Source: Rhodospirillaceae bacterium (GTDB lineage Bacteria > Pseudomonadota > Alphaproteobacteria > Rhodospirillales > JABHCV01). Taken from it: a stretch of DNA of 64,000 bases. The stretch is taken from positions 310,001-374,000 of the forward strand of contig JABJHA010000004.1 of the NCBI GenBank assembly GCA_018662005.1, in the 5' to 3' direction. Each line of letters starts with the position of its first letter. Positions within the stretch are counted from its first letter, which is position 1. Made by a program: the position numbers and the translations under genes. The notes beneath the pieces were generated by a model, which had not been told where the DNA came from, did not search any database, and saw nothing but the letters and a program-made list of their open reading frames with translations. This document shows, piece by piece, positions 25,285 through 33,733 of this stretch.

Positions 25285-26798
25285 GCCGTTGACATGATTG
25301 TCGGCTCGACGGGGATGAGCGGTTCGAAGCCCATGCCATCAAGCACATCGCGGCGGATGTCGACGCCCGGCGCGACCTGATCAAGCACCATGCCTTCGGC
25401 GGTCAGGCGGAACACCGCCCGTTCGGTGACATAGAGAACCTCTTGTCCCCGCCGTATCGCCTCGGCGCCGGAATAGGTGATCTGGCCGACCTCATCCAGG
25501 AGCTTCCTGATTTTCCCGGACCGGGTAACCGCGAGGCTGCCGTCGCCGGTCGCAATCTCAGCTCCCTTGGCGTCGAAGGTGCCGCAAAAGACCATCTTGC
25601 GGGCGTTGACGGCGATGTCCATGAAACCGCCAGGCCCGACCGGCAGGCCGCCGAGTCGCGACACGTTGACATTGCCGATCGCGTCAATCTCGCCGAAGCC
25701 AAGGAAGGCGATGTCGAGTCCGCCGCCGGAATAGAAATCGAACTGGGAGGGACCGTCGATCATCGCCGATGCATTGCGCGCGAAGCCGAACAGCATGCCG
25801 TCAAGCAGGGAGCCGCCGTAGGTTCCGTGTTCGATGGTCTGGTAGTAGCGGTCCTGGTCGCCGCGTGCGGCGATGATCTTGGCGATGGCGTCGGGAATGC
25901 CGAAGCCGAAGTTGATCACCGCGCCATCGTAAAGTTCCTCCGCCGCCCGGCGGGCGATGACCTGGCGGACGGTGAAGGGCGACTCGGGTTCGGGCGGCAC
26001 GACGCCCTGGCGTTCACCCGATAGTGTCGGGTCGTAGGGGATGTCGTAAGAGGTCGACTGCTCGGGATCGACCACCACCGCATCGACGATGGCGCCTGGG
26101 ACCCGCACCGCGCGGGCCGGCAGGGTGCCGGTCTCGACCGCCGTGCGCACCTGGACGATCACCTTGCCGCCGGAATTGTGGGCCGCCTGGGCGATGGCGT
26201 AGATGTCCACATTGGCGGTTTCCTGATCGAGGGATATGTTGCCGTGGGCGTCGCCGAAGGAGCCGCGGATGATCGCCACATTGATGGCGAACGGTTTGTA
26301 ACGCAGCATTTCCTGGCCGTCGAATTCGACCAGTTCGACCAGATCATCGGTCGTCCGCTTGTTCATCTTGCCGCCTTCGAGACGGGGGTCGACGAAGGTG
26401 CCGAGGCCGACATGGGTGAACAGCCCGGGCCGGCCGGCGCCGATTTCCCGGTAAAGCTGCATGAGGACGCCGCCGGGCAGCACATAGGCCTCGATTTTTT
26501 CGTCACGGGCCATCTCCTGCATGCGCGGCGACCACACCCAGTGACCGCCGATGACCCGCCGCACCATGCCCTCGTGGGCGAAGCAGTTCATGCCCTTGTC
26601 CTTGCGGTCGCCAATGCCGAGCGAATGAATGGCGGTCAGGTCACGGGGATGACCGGTGTCGAGAAACCGTTTCTCGACGGCGGCGAACAGGCAGGATGCC
26701 TCAACAAGACCGCCACCGCCGCCGATCAGGCCGACGGTGTCGCCGTCGTTGATCAGGGCGACGGCGTCTTCCTTGGACATGAACTTGTTGATGGTCAT
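25269..26798 (-). CDS. Acyl-CoA:acetate/3-ketoacid CoA transferase (fused)
   Basis: 509 residues, alpha and beta domains fused. The alpha half has GDTVGLIGGGGGLVEAS and a G-rich loop; the beta half has NFGFGIPDAIAK and the catalytic glutamate in QTIEHGTYGGS, then SQFDFYSGGGLD. Family I CoA transferases move CoA between carboxylic acids. The start at 26798 has GGAG just ahead. A paralogue lies at 37608-39131; both probably activate pathway acids. Confidence 0.92.
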   Translation of the reverse strand: MTINKFMSKEDAVALINDGDTVGLIGGGGGLVEASCLFAAVEKRFLDTGHPRDLTAIHSLGIGDRKDKGMNCFAHEGMVRRVIGGHWVWSPRMQEMARDEKIEAYVLPGGVLMQLYREIGAGRPGLFTHVGLGTFVDPRLEGGKMNKRTTDDLVELVEFDGQEMLRYKPFAINVAIIRGSFGDAHGNISLDQETANVDIYAIAQAAHNSGGKVIVQVRTAVETGTLPARAVRVPGAIVDAVVVDPEQSTSYDIPYDPTLSGERQGVVPPEPESPFTVRQVIARRAAEELYDGAVINFGFGIPDAIAKIIAARGDQDRYYQTIEHGTYGGSLLDGMLFGFARNASAMIDGPSQFDFYSGGGLDIAFLGFGEIDAIGNVNVSRLGGLPVGPGGFMDIAVNARKMVFCGTFDAKGAEIATGDGSLAVTRSGKIRKLLDEVGQITYSGAEAIRRGQEVLYVTERAVFRLTAEGMVLDQVAPGVDIRRDVLDGMGFEPLIPVEPTIMSTACFTA

Positions 26799-26976
26799 GG
26801 CTCCACTCTTTACGATTTTCAAAGTCCGGGACGATGGCAACCTGCCGTCAAATTATTAAAGACTAATAAAGCTATCTAGGCAACTATATAAAAAAATGTC
26901 ATATAAACTTTATTTTATCGTATCTAATGACGGAGTCGATGGGAATGCCGCCGAAGACTGAAATGAGGAGCAGGCC
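26799..26976. promoter_or_regulatory. Divergent promoter region
   Basis: AT-rich spacer between the leftward CoA transferase/DMT operon and the rightward hydratase gene, with CTATATAAAAAAATGTCATA and TTTATTTTATCGTATC. Probably two promoters; exact boxes not fixed. Confidence 0.4.
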
Positions 26977-27771
26977 ATGGCCGGGCAGCGAAATATAGAG
27001 GCCGCGCGGTTGCTCGCCGATGCCTGGCTCGCCGATTCCGTGATCGAGCCGTTGCCGGCCCATCTGCGGCCCCGCAACCACAGTGAGGCGACGGCGATTC
27101 AGGACGCCATGGCTCGTCGGATCGGTCTGCCGGTGGCCGGCTGGAAGGTCGGGGGGGCGCCGAACGTCGGTCGCATCTTCGCGCCGCGCCTGTTCGCCAC
27201 GCCGGCTGTCCTGCCCGTGCCGGCGTTCGCCGCGGCGCGGATCGAATGCGAACTCGGTTTCCGCTTGCGCCACGACTTGCCACCGCGATCCGATGACTAT
27301 AGCGAGGCCGAGGTCGCCGCCGCCTGCGCGCTGATGCCTTGCGTTGAAATCACCACCGCGCGGGTTCGCCAGGCCCGCCATATCGCCCAGTCGCCGGACG
27401 ACGTGCTCGACATCCTCGCCGACAACGCGGTCCAGGGAGGGCTGGTGGTCGGCGCCGCCATCGACGACTGGCGGACCCTGTCGCTGCTTGACATAACGAT
27501 CGACCTTCGCATTGACGGCGGCCAGGCTGTGCCGCTTAATCCGCGCGAGGACCGCTCCGAGCCGTTCAAGGTCATGGTTTGGCTGGTCAACGCCCTGTCG
27601 GCGCGCGGCATTGGCCTGTCGGTCAGTCAGGTCACCACGCTGGGCAGCATCACGGTCTCGCAACCCCTCGCGCCGGGCCAGTCGGCGGTCGCCGATTACG
27701 GCCGCTTCGGCAGCATCGCGGTCGCCGTCGCGGCGCCGGACGAGCAGGTCATACCGGAAAAACTGCTCTAG
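26977..27771 (+). CDS. 2-keto-4-pentenoate hydratase-like protein (1)
   Basis: 264 residues of the fumarylacetoacetate hydrolase fold, MhpD branch. GWKVGGAPNVGRIFAPRLF and the metal-binding IECELGFRLRHDLP are clear; DNAVQGGLVVG follows. MhpD hydrates 2-hydroxypenta-2,4-dienoate; relatives decarboxylate or isomerise 2-keto acids. GAGGAG precedes the ATG. It faces the 3-dehydroshikimate dehydratase gene tail to tail, six bases apart. A paralogue is at 42114. Confidence 0.88.
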   Translation: MAGQRNIEAARLLADAWLADSVIEPLPAHLRPRNHSEATAIQDAMARRIGLPVAGWKVGGAPNVGRIFAPRLFATPAVLPVPAFAAARIECELGFRLRHDLPPRSDDYSEAEVAAACALMPCVEITTARVRQARHIAQSPDDVLDILADNAVQGGLVVGAAIDDWRTLSLLDITIDLRIDGGQAVPLNPREDRSEPFKVMVWLVNALSARGIGLSVSQVTTLGSITVSQPLAPGQSAVADYGRFGSIAVAVAAPDEQVIPEKLL

Positions 27772-27776
27772 GCGCG

Positions 27777-29642
27777 CTACCCGTTCCGCATCGCGTCGCA
27801 CAGGTTCTGCACCTGTTCGTAGTCGCGGGACTGGGCGGCCATGCGGACCGGTGCGTTGGCGGCGCCCAAACCGGTGTAGCCATCGCGCTGGATGACTTCC
27901 AGGAACAAACCGTTGACGTCGCGGGTGAATATCTGGAAGTAGGCGCCGCCGTCGGCGTCCTGATCGTAGAGAATGTTGCGCGCCTTCATATCCCGGATGG
28001 CCTGCGGTTCGAGGTCGAAGCGCCGCGGCAGGTCATCGTAGTAGTTGGCCGGCGCCTGCAAGATGATGTCCTGATCCAGTGTATCGGCATAGGCGAAAAT
28101 ATCGACGCAGGTAAAGGCGAAATGGTGGTACGAGGCGAGGATGTTCTTGGCCAGGAACCGCTGCGTCGTGGTGTTCGGCCCGATCGACGCGTTGAGAGAC
28201 ATGCGGATGCGCCCGTTATCGTTCGATATGTTGCGGCTGCGCACGGTTCCGTGCGGGTCGAGGACATCCAGTTGTTCGTTCGATTCGAAGCCGAACATGG
28301 CGCAGTAATAGAGCAGGCTGGAAAGGAACTCGGTCGGCGCCACCGCCTGCGAGAAATGATCGATGTCGCGCAGCCCGTTGCCTTCCGCCGGCGGGTGATC
28401 GGCGACTTCCACGAAGTCGACATCGTAGAACGCCGGCGCGCCCTCGCCGCCGTCGAGAAAATAGATCATGCTGCCGCCGAGGCCACGGATGGCCGGTATA
28501 TCAAGTTCGCCGGGCTGCGCCAGATGGCCGATCGTTCCGCCCTGGAACAAGCCGACGCGTTCGACCATCGTCGGCAGCTTGTCGACGTGGAAGGCCAGCC
28601 CGCAGACCGACAGGCCGTGCAGCAGATAGAAGGAATGGGCCGGACAGTCCGGCTGCTCGTTGACAACCAGGTTGATTCCGCCCTGCCGGTAGAGCGAGAC
28701 GTCCTTCGATTTGTGCCGGTGGCTATGGACGAAGCCCATGGCTTCGAGGAGACGCTTGAGGTCGGCGGCGTCCTTGCCTTCGCAGGCGAACTCTATAAAG
28801 CCGATATCCTGAACGACCGGAAGCGACGCCACCTCCGTCGCCGTTTCCTCGAGAAGGTGGAAGGCGCGGATGCCGTCTTCGGCGACCTTATGGGCCGGCA
28901 TGGCGCGCACCTGGTCGTTGAAAATTTCCATCGAAACGGGACCGTCGTAACCCATAGAGCGCAGTAACTTGTAAAGGTCGGTGACAGGCAGATTGCCTTG
29001 ACCGGGGAACAGCCGGAAATGACGCGACAGCAGCTCGATGTCCATTTTGGTGGTCGGCGCGTCGGCTAGGTGAACGAGGAAGATGCGGGCCGGGTCTATG
29101 TCTTCAAGGGGGGCGAAATCGACTTCCATGGCGAAGCTGTGAACGGCGCCGAAAACCAGGCCCAGATTGGTCCTGTCGGCCTTTTCAATAATCTGCCAGG
29201 CCTGCCAATAGGTACGCACGCAATGGCTTGTCGACAGGGCCTCGTAACCGACGCGCAGGCCGCGTTCCGACGCCATGTCGGCGAGCAGGGCGAGATCGGC
29301 GGCCGCCCTGTCGGCGTCGTCCACGGTATCGGGTTGGGTGTTGGCGCAAACGATCAGCATGGGGGCGCCGGTCTCGGCGGCGAGGTCGAGGAAGCGTCCG
29401 GCGCGCTTTAAATTCCATTTCCGGTGTTCGTCCGGCGCCGCCTCGAAGTCGCGCAGGGATTGCAGGCTGAGGATTTCTATTCCGGCCTCGGCGGCGACGC
29501 CGGCGACATCGGACAAGCTGCCGTCGAAGTATATAAGATCTTCGCGGAATATCTCAATGCCGGCAAAACCGGCAGTGGCGGCGGCGAATATTTTTTTTTC
29601 CAGAGGACCGGAAAACGATAAGGATGAGATACCTCGCTTCAT
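27777..29642 (-). CDS. 3-dehydroshikimate dehydratase / HPPD-like fusion
   Basis: 621 residues. The N-terminal 280 form a xylose isomerase-like TIM barrel (GYEALSTSHCVRTY, LVHLADAPT, GPVSMEIFND with the metal-binding acids and histidine). The C-terminal 330 form two VOC modules like 4-hydroxyphenylpyruvate dioxygenase (HFAFTCVDIFAY, GAYFQIFTRDVNGLFLEVIQ). This architecture is that of QuiC/QsuB-type enzymes, which dehydrate 3-dehydroshikimate to protocatechuate. No protocatechuate dioxygenase is in the window. Confidence 0.88.
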   Translation of the reverse strand: MKRGISSLSFSGPLEKKIFAAATAGFAGIEIFREDLIYFDGSLSDVAGVAAEAGIEILSLQSLRDFEAAPDEHRKWNLKRAGRFLDLAAETGAPMLIVCANTQPDTVDDADRAAADLALLADMASERGLRVGYEALSTSHCVRTYWQAWQIIEKADRTNLGLVFGAVHSFAMEVDFAPLEDIDPARIFLVHLADAPTTKMDIELLSRHFRLFPGQGNLPVTDLYKLLRSMGYDGPVSMEIFNDQVRAMPAHKVAEDGIRAFHLLEETATEVASLPVVQDIGFIEFACEGKDAADLKRLLEAMGFVHSHRHKSKDVSLYRQGGINLVVNEQPDCPAHSFYLLHGLSVCGLAFHVDKLPTMVERVGLFQGGTIGHLAQPGELDIPAIRGLGGSMIYFLDGGEGAPAFYDVDFVEVADHPPAEGNGLRDIDHFSQAVAPTEFLSSLLYYCAMFGFESNEQLDVLDPHGTVRSRNISNDNGRIRMSLNASIGPNTTTQRFLAKNILASYHHFAFTCVDIFAYADTLDQDIILQAPANYYDDLPRRFDLEPQAIRDMKARNILYDQDADGGAYFQIFTRDVNGLFLEVIQRDGYTGLGAANAPVRMAAQSRDYEQVQNLCDAMRNG

Positions 29643-29703
29643 GGCGTTCCTCTCCAGGGGGCATTCGTAACGGGTGCCGAAACAGCTCCATAACGAGACA
29701 CCT

Positions 29704-30657
29704 TTATAAGCCGAAACATTTCATCTCGATAGCTCCAATCTCCGTCCCACTTCGCCAGCGGCGGTTGGTCACGGCCTCGCGCATTTCGGCCCGTAAAAGA
29801 CGGATCGTGTCCTCGGCGAAAATGGAGAGGGGGACATCGGCATTGACCACCGCGTATGCCTTGAACGATGTCGGTTCCGCAATCGGCACGCGGACGACAC
29901 CCGGGAAATTCCGCGCGGCGACCGAATACTCATCGATAATGGCGACCCCGAGGTTGTGCCGAACCAGGCTGTAGACGGTCTGTGCGAAACGGGCCTGGAT
30001 GGCGAGCGTGTAGTCATGGCCATTTTCGAGAAATGTCGACGCCAGGATCCGCCCGTAGGGATCGTCGGGATCGATGCCGACCAGCGGATACGCGGCCAAC
30101 GCGGCCAACGACAATTCCTTGCGCCCGGCAAGGGCATGCCCTTCCGGAACGATGGCGACCAGATCTCCGGTCGCCAACTCGTGCGAGATCAGGCCGGGAT
30201 GGTCGATCCGGGAACTCATCGCCACCAGTTCTCCCTTCTTGAGGAGCAGGTAGTTGATGGTCTCTTCAATCTTCAGGACGTTGATGTCCATCGCCAGATC
30301 GGGATACTTTTCGCGCAGCCTTTTCACCGCCCGCGGCATGATGTCCTGCGAGATGCTCGGCGCCGAGGCAAAAGAAAAGACGGACGAGCCGCCGCGCTTG
30401 AGCGCGTCGACGGAATACTGAAGGTCTTCGACTTTCTGGAACACCTCGTTGATCTGGCCGAAGACGTCCCGCGCCTCCTGGGTCGGGATATAGCGGCCAT
30501 GGCGGCGCGAAAACAGGCTGATGCCTAACTGGCTCTCGGCATGTTTCATCACCCGGCTGATGCCGGGCGCCGAGACATTCAGCACCTCGGCGGCACCCTT
30601 GACCGTGCCGGCGGTCATGATGGCGCGAATGACTTCGATCTGGCGTAAGGTCAGCAT
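29704..30657 (-). CDS. LysR-family transcriptional regulator
   Basis: About 317 residues from the ATG giving MLTLRQIEVIRAIMTAGTVK; the frame is open 12 codons further. The winged HTH covers residues 1-60 (GAAEVLNVSAPGISRVMKH) and the rest is a periplasmic-binding-type effector domain. It is divergent from the HMG-CoA lyase-like gene and most likely controls that operon in response to a pathway intermediate. Confidence 0.9.
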   Translation of the reverse strand: MLTLRQIEVIRAIMTAGTVKGAAEVLNVSAPGISRVMKHAESQLGISLFSRRHGRYIPTQEARDVFGQINEVFQKVEDLQYSVDALKRGGSSVFSFASAPSISQDIMPRAVKRLREKYPDLAMDINVLKIEETINYLLLKKGELVAMSSRIDHPGLISHELATGDLVAIVPEGHALAGRKELSLAALAAYPLVGIDPDDPYGRILASTFLENGHDYTLAIQARFAQTVYSLVRHNLGVAIIDEYSVAARNFPGVVRVPIAEPTSFKAYAVVNADVPLSIFAEDTIRLLRAEMREAVTNRRWRSGTEIGAIEMKCFGL

Positions 30658-30813
30658 GCGGCGCGTCCTCTGGTCGGCGGCCAAAATTAACATGAAGTAG
30701 CCTGTATATGCAATATTGATAATTGATGTTATGTTGATTTGGGATTGATATAGCCCTCAACGGTTCCCGTTCCCGGCGATGCGGAATGAAGCGAACCGAT
30801 TGGGAGTTTCTCG

Positions 30814-31719
30814 ATGTTCAATCTGGTCAGCGACGTCCTCATCGAAGACGAATCTTTGCGGGATGGTTTGCAGGGCGAGAAACGCTCGTTCTCTGTCGAG
30901 GAAAAGCAGCACTTCATTCGCGGCATGGAAGCCTGCGGTGTGCGGCGCATTCAGGTGGGATCCTTCGTCCATCCGCAGTGGGTTCCGCAGATGGCCAACA
31001 CCGACGAGCTGTTTTCGCTCCTCGAGCCGGCGCCGGGCGTGACCTATACGGCGCTGGTGCTCAACGACCACGGCCTCGACCGCGCCATTGCCGCAGGGGT
31101 CAAGCACCTCAGCATGTCGGTCTCGGCCAGCGAAACTCATTCGATGAAGAATACCAATCGCAGCTTGGCCGATGCCCGCGCCCTTATCAGGCCGATGATC
31201 GAGAAAGCCTTGTCGCACGGCATTTCCGTGCGCGCCGGTATTCAGTCGGCCTTCGCCTGCTCCTACGATGGCGCCACGCCGCCTGAACGGGTGTGCGAGA
31301 TCGCCGCCAGTTACAGCGAACTGGGCGTCCAGGAAATCAACATCGCCGATTCGCCGGGCCTGGCCAATCCCAGGTCGGTCTACGATCTGGCGACCAGGGT
31401 GCGGGCGGCAGTGGGCGACGATATCGCCTTGTCGCTGCATCTGCACGACACCCGCGGCCTCGGCATCGCCAATATGGTGGCCGGCCTGCAAGCGGGCGTG
31501 GCGATCTTCGACGCCGCCCTCGGCGGCGTCGGCGGTTGTCCGTACATCGCCAACGCCTCGGGCAACATTTCCACAGAAGACGCCGCCTTCGCCCTCGAAC
31601 AGATGGGCGTCGTCACGGGGGTCGACTGGCGACGGCTCTGCGGCCTCGCCCTGGAGATGGAGAAACTACTGGAAAGAACGCTTCCCAGCAGGATGGCGCA
31701 CCTGCAAAGCGCCGCTTGA
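30814..31719 (+). CDS. HMG-CoA lyase-like aldolase
   Basis: 301 residues, DRE-TIM barrel. EDESLRDGLQGEKRSF carries the catalytic Arg-Asp; LHLHDTRGLGIAN has the metal histidines; GGVGGCPYIANASGNI has the conserved Cys and Asn of HMG-CoA lyases. It should cleave a 3-hydroxyacyl-CoA with a tertiary alcohol, or a related aldol. It leads an operon with a cupin, an aldehyde dehydrogenase and, after a terminator, a ThDP enzyme. Confidence 0.87.
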   Translation: MFNLVSDVLIEDESLRDGLQGEKRSFSVEEKQHFIRGMEACGVRRIQVGSFVHPQWVPQMANTDELFSLLEPAPGVTYTALVLNDHGLDRAIAAGVKHLSMSVSASETHSMKNTNRSLADARALIRPMIEKALSHGISVRAGIQSAFACSYDGATPPERVCEIAASYSELGVQEINIADSPGLANPRSVYDLATRVRAAVGDDIALSLHLHDTRGLGIANMVAGLQAGVAIFDAALGGVGGCPYIANASGNISTEDAAFALEQMGVVTGVDWRRLCGLALEMEKLLERTLPSRMAHLQSAA

Positions 31720-31758
31720 ACGGAATTCGACAAGACTATTGAAACAAGGAGAATACAG

Positions 31759-32145
31759 ATGACTGACTCAGTGAGGGTGATGAACCCTTTCAAGGATTGC
31801 GATGAATTGTGGTTGGGTCTCGACGAGGAAGGCCTGCGTCGCAAGGTCTTCCAGGTAGTCACCCCCGAGACCGTCGGGGCCAGCAAAATGCGCGCGGGGC
31901 TGACGGTCTTCGAGCCGGGCGAGCGTTGCGCGCCGCACAATCATCCCGATTCGGAGGAGATCAACATCGTCATCCGTGGCGAGGGTATCGCCTACGACAA
32001 GACGGCCGGCACCGAGACCCGCTTCAAGGAAAACGACTGGATGTTCATTCCGCAGGGCAACGTGCATGTGCATTACAACGATGGCGACGAGCCGCTGTGG
32101 CTGATCTGGTGTTACGCGCCAATGGGCGAGTTGCCGACGCGCTGA
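31759..32145 (+). CDS. Cupin-domain protein
   Basis: 128 residues, single cupin barrel. The metal motif is CAPHNHPDSEEINIVIRGEG and the second is IPQGNVHVHYN. Small cupins of this type serve as isomerases, decarboxylases or binding proteins; the substrate is unknown. AAGGAG lies about 8 bases ahead. It sits between the aldolase and the aldehyde dehydrogenase. Confidence 0.82.
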   Translation: MTDSVRVMNPFKDCDELWLGLDEEGLRRKVFQVVTPETVGASKMRAGLTVFEPGERCAPHNHPDSEEINIVIRGEGIAYDKTAGTETRFKENDWMFIPQGNVHVHYNDGDEPLWLIWCYAPMGELPTR

Positions 32146-32177
32146 ACGGGAATCGACACGAATATTGAAAGGTTGGA

Positions 32178-33605
32178 ATGATGAATAGGGTATCTGCCTG
32201 GGAACGAGAGATCACCGAGGAAGACCGTGCCCATGTCCACACGTTGGTGGCGAAGGCGCGGGCGGCCATGGACGCCATCAAGGATTATGATCAGGCCAGC
32301 ATCGACCGGCTCTGCCAGGCCGTCGGCTGGGCGACGGCCAACGAGGAAACCTTCACCCGCCTCGCCCATATGGGCGTCGACGAGAGCGGCATTGGCGACC
32401 GCGAGGGTCGCCCCAACAAGCGCTTCAAGATCATGGGCGTGCTGCGCGATGCGCTGCGCCAGAAAAGCGTCGGCATCATCGAAGAGGATCCGGAAATGGG
32501 CCTGGTCAAGTACGCCAAGCCGGCCGGCGTCATCGCCTCGCTGATACCGACCACCAACCCGGCGCTGACGCCGCCGGTTACGGCGATTTACGCGCTCAAG
32601 GCCAAGGACGCCGTGATTTTCTCGCCGCACCCGCGCAGCAAGGGCACGACCGTCGAAACCGTGCGTGTCATGCGCGAGACGCTGAAGGCGCTCGGCGCGC
32701 CCGAGGACATATTCCAGTGCATCGAGACGCCGAGCATCCCCGTCACCCAGGAACTGATGGCGAATTGCGACCTGACCATGGCGACCGGCGGCAAGCCGAT
32801 GGTCACCGCCGCCTACAGTTCCGGAAAACCGGCTTACGGCGTCGGCGCCGGCAACTCGACCATGGTCATCGACGAGACCGCCGACATCGAGGAAGCGGCC
32901 CTTAACTCGCGTATCTCGAAGACTTCGGACTTCGGATCCGGTTGTTCGGCGGATGGCAATCTGTTGATCGACAGCAGTATCTACGACCGACTGCGCGATC
33001 GCTTGATCGCCGAAGGCGGCTACCTGTGCACTGGCGAAGAAAAGGCCAGGCTCGAAACCGCCCTGTGGGGCGATAACGGTCACCGGACGATGAACACCAT
33101 CGCCAGCCCGGCCCAGAGCATCGCCAAGATCGCCGGATTCACCATCCCCGCCGACCGAAAGTTCATCATGGTCGAGCAGGATGAGATCGGCAAGCAGCAC
33201 AAGTTCTCCGGCGAGAAACTGTGCCTGGTCATGGCGCTTTATAAATATCACAACTTCGATGAGGCGCTGGACATGGTGGAGCGCATTTACGAAGTCGCCG
33301 GCAAGGGCCACTCGTGCGGCATTTACTCCTTCGACGACGACCACATCGACCGCCTGGCGCAGGTCGCCCCGGTCAGCCGGATGATGGTCCGCCAGCCGCA
33401 GTCGAAGGCCAACGCGGGATCGTTCACCAATGGTATGCCGATGACCTCGAGCCTGGGTTGCGGTATCTGGGGTGGCAACATCACCAACGAAAACGTCCAC
33501 CTGAAGCATTATCTGAACGTGACATGGGTCTCGCGTCCGATACCCGAAGACCGTCCGAGCGAACAGGAACTGTTCGGCGAGTTCTACCAGACACAGGCTC
33601 TTTAG
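32178..33605 (+). CDS. CoA-acylating aldehyde dehydrogenase
   Basis: 475 residues, short for the superfamily. The catalytic cysteine lies in SDFGSGCSADGN near residue 258. The cofactor site includes IPTTNPALTPPV, as in acetaldehyde (EutE/MhpF) and sulfoacetaldehyde (SauS) dehydrogenases, and the end has GIWGGNITNENVHLKHYL as SauS-like proteins do. It would oxidise an aldehyde to its CoA ester with NAD(P). The start may be the second ATG at 32181. Confidence 0.87.
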   Translation: MMNRVSAWEREITEEDRAHVHTLVAKARAAMDAIKDYDQASIDRLCQAVGWATANEETFTRLAHMGVDESGIGDREGRPNKRFKIMGVLRDALRQKSVGIIEEDPEMGLVKYAKPAGVIASLIPTTNPALTPPVTAIYALKAKDAVIFSPHPRSKGTTVETVRVMRETLKALGAPEDIFQCIETPSIPVTQELMANCDLTMATGGKPMVTAAYSSGKPAYGVGAGNSTMVIDETADIEEAALNSRISKTSDFGSGCSADGNLLIDSSIYDRLRDRLIAEGGYLCTGEEKARLETALWGDNGHRTMNTIASPAQSIAKIAGFTIPADRKFIMVEQDEIGKQHKFSGEKLCLVMALYKYHNFDEALDMVERIYEVAGKGHSCGIYSFDDDHIDRLAQVAPVSRMMVRQPQSKANAGSFTNGMPMTSSLGCGIWGGNITNENVHLKHYLNVTWVSRPIPEDRPSEQELFGEFYQTQAL

Positions 33606-33639
33606 ACCCGAGTCGCCCGTTTCTCCCAGGGCCACTCTC

Positions 33640-33687
33640 ACCTCCCCCCCCTTGGGCGCAAAGCGCGCCTGGGGGGCGGGTGTTTTT
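33640..33687 (+). terminator. Rho-independent terminator
   Basis: A GC-rich hairpin (CACCTCCCCCC ... GGGGGGCGGGTG, loop around GCGCAAAGCGC) followed by TTTTT. It closes the aldolase-cupin-dehydrogenase operon, 35 bases behind the last stop. Confidence 0.8.
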
Positions 33688-33733
33688 CCGATAATCGCCG
33701 GGCGCCGGAAACGCCAGGTTCTGGAGATCGAAA

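Noticed and set aside
26977-33605. Classical meta-cleavage lower pathway (MhpD-MhpE-MhpF)
   Set aside because: Hydratase, aldolase and acylating dehydrogenase are present in kind, but the aldolase is HMG-CoA lyase-like, not MhpE-like, and there is no extradiol dioxygenase or ring-hydroxylating enzyme.
32112-33641. 509-codon minus-strand frame
   Set aside because: Antisense to the acylating aldehyde dehydrogenase; composition typical of shadow frames.
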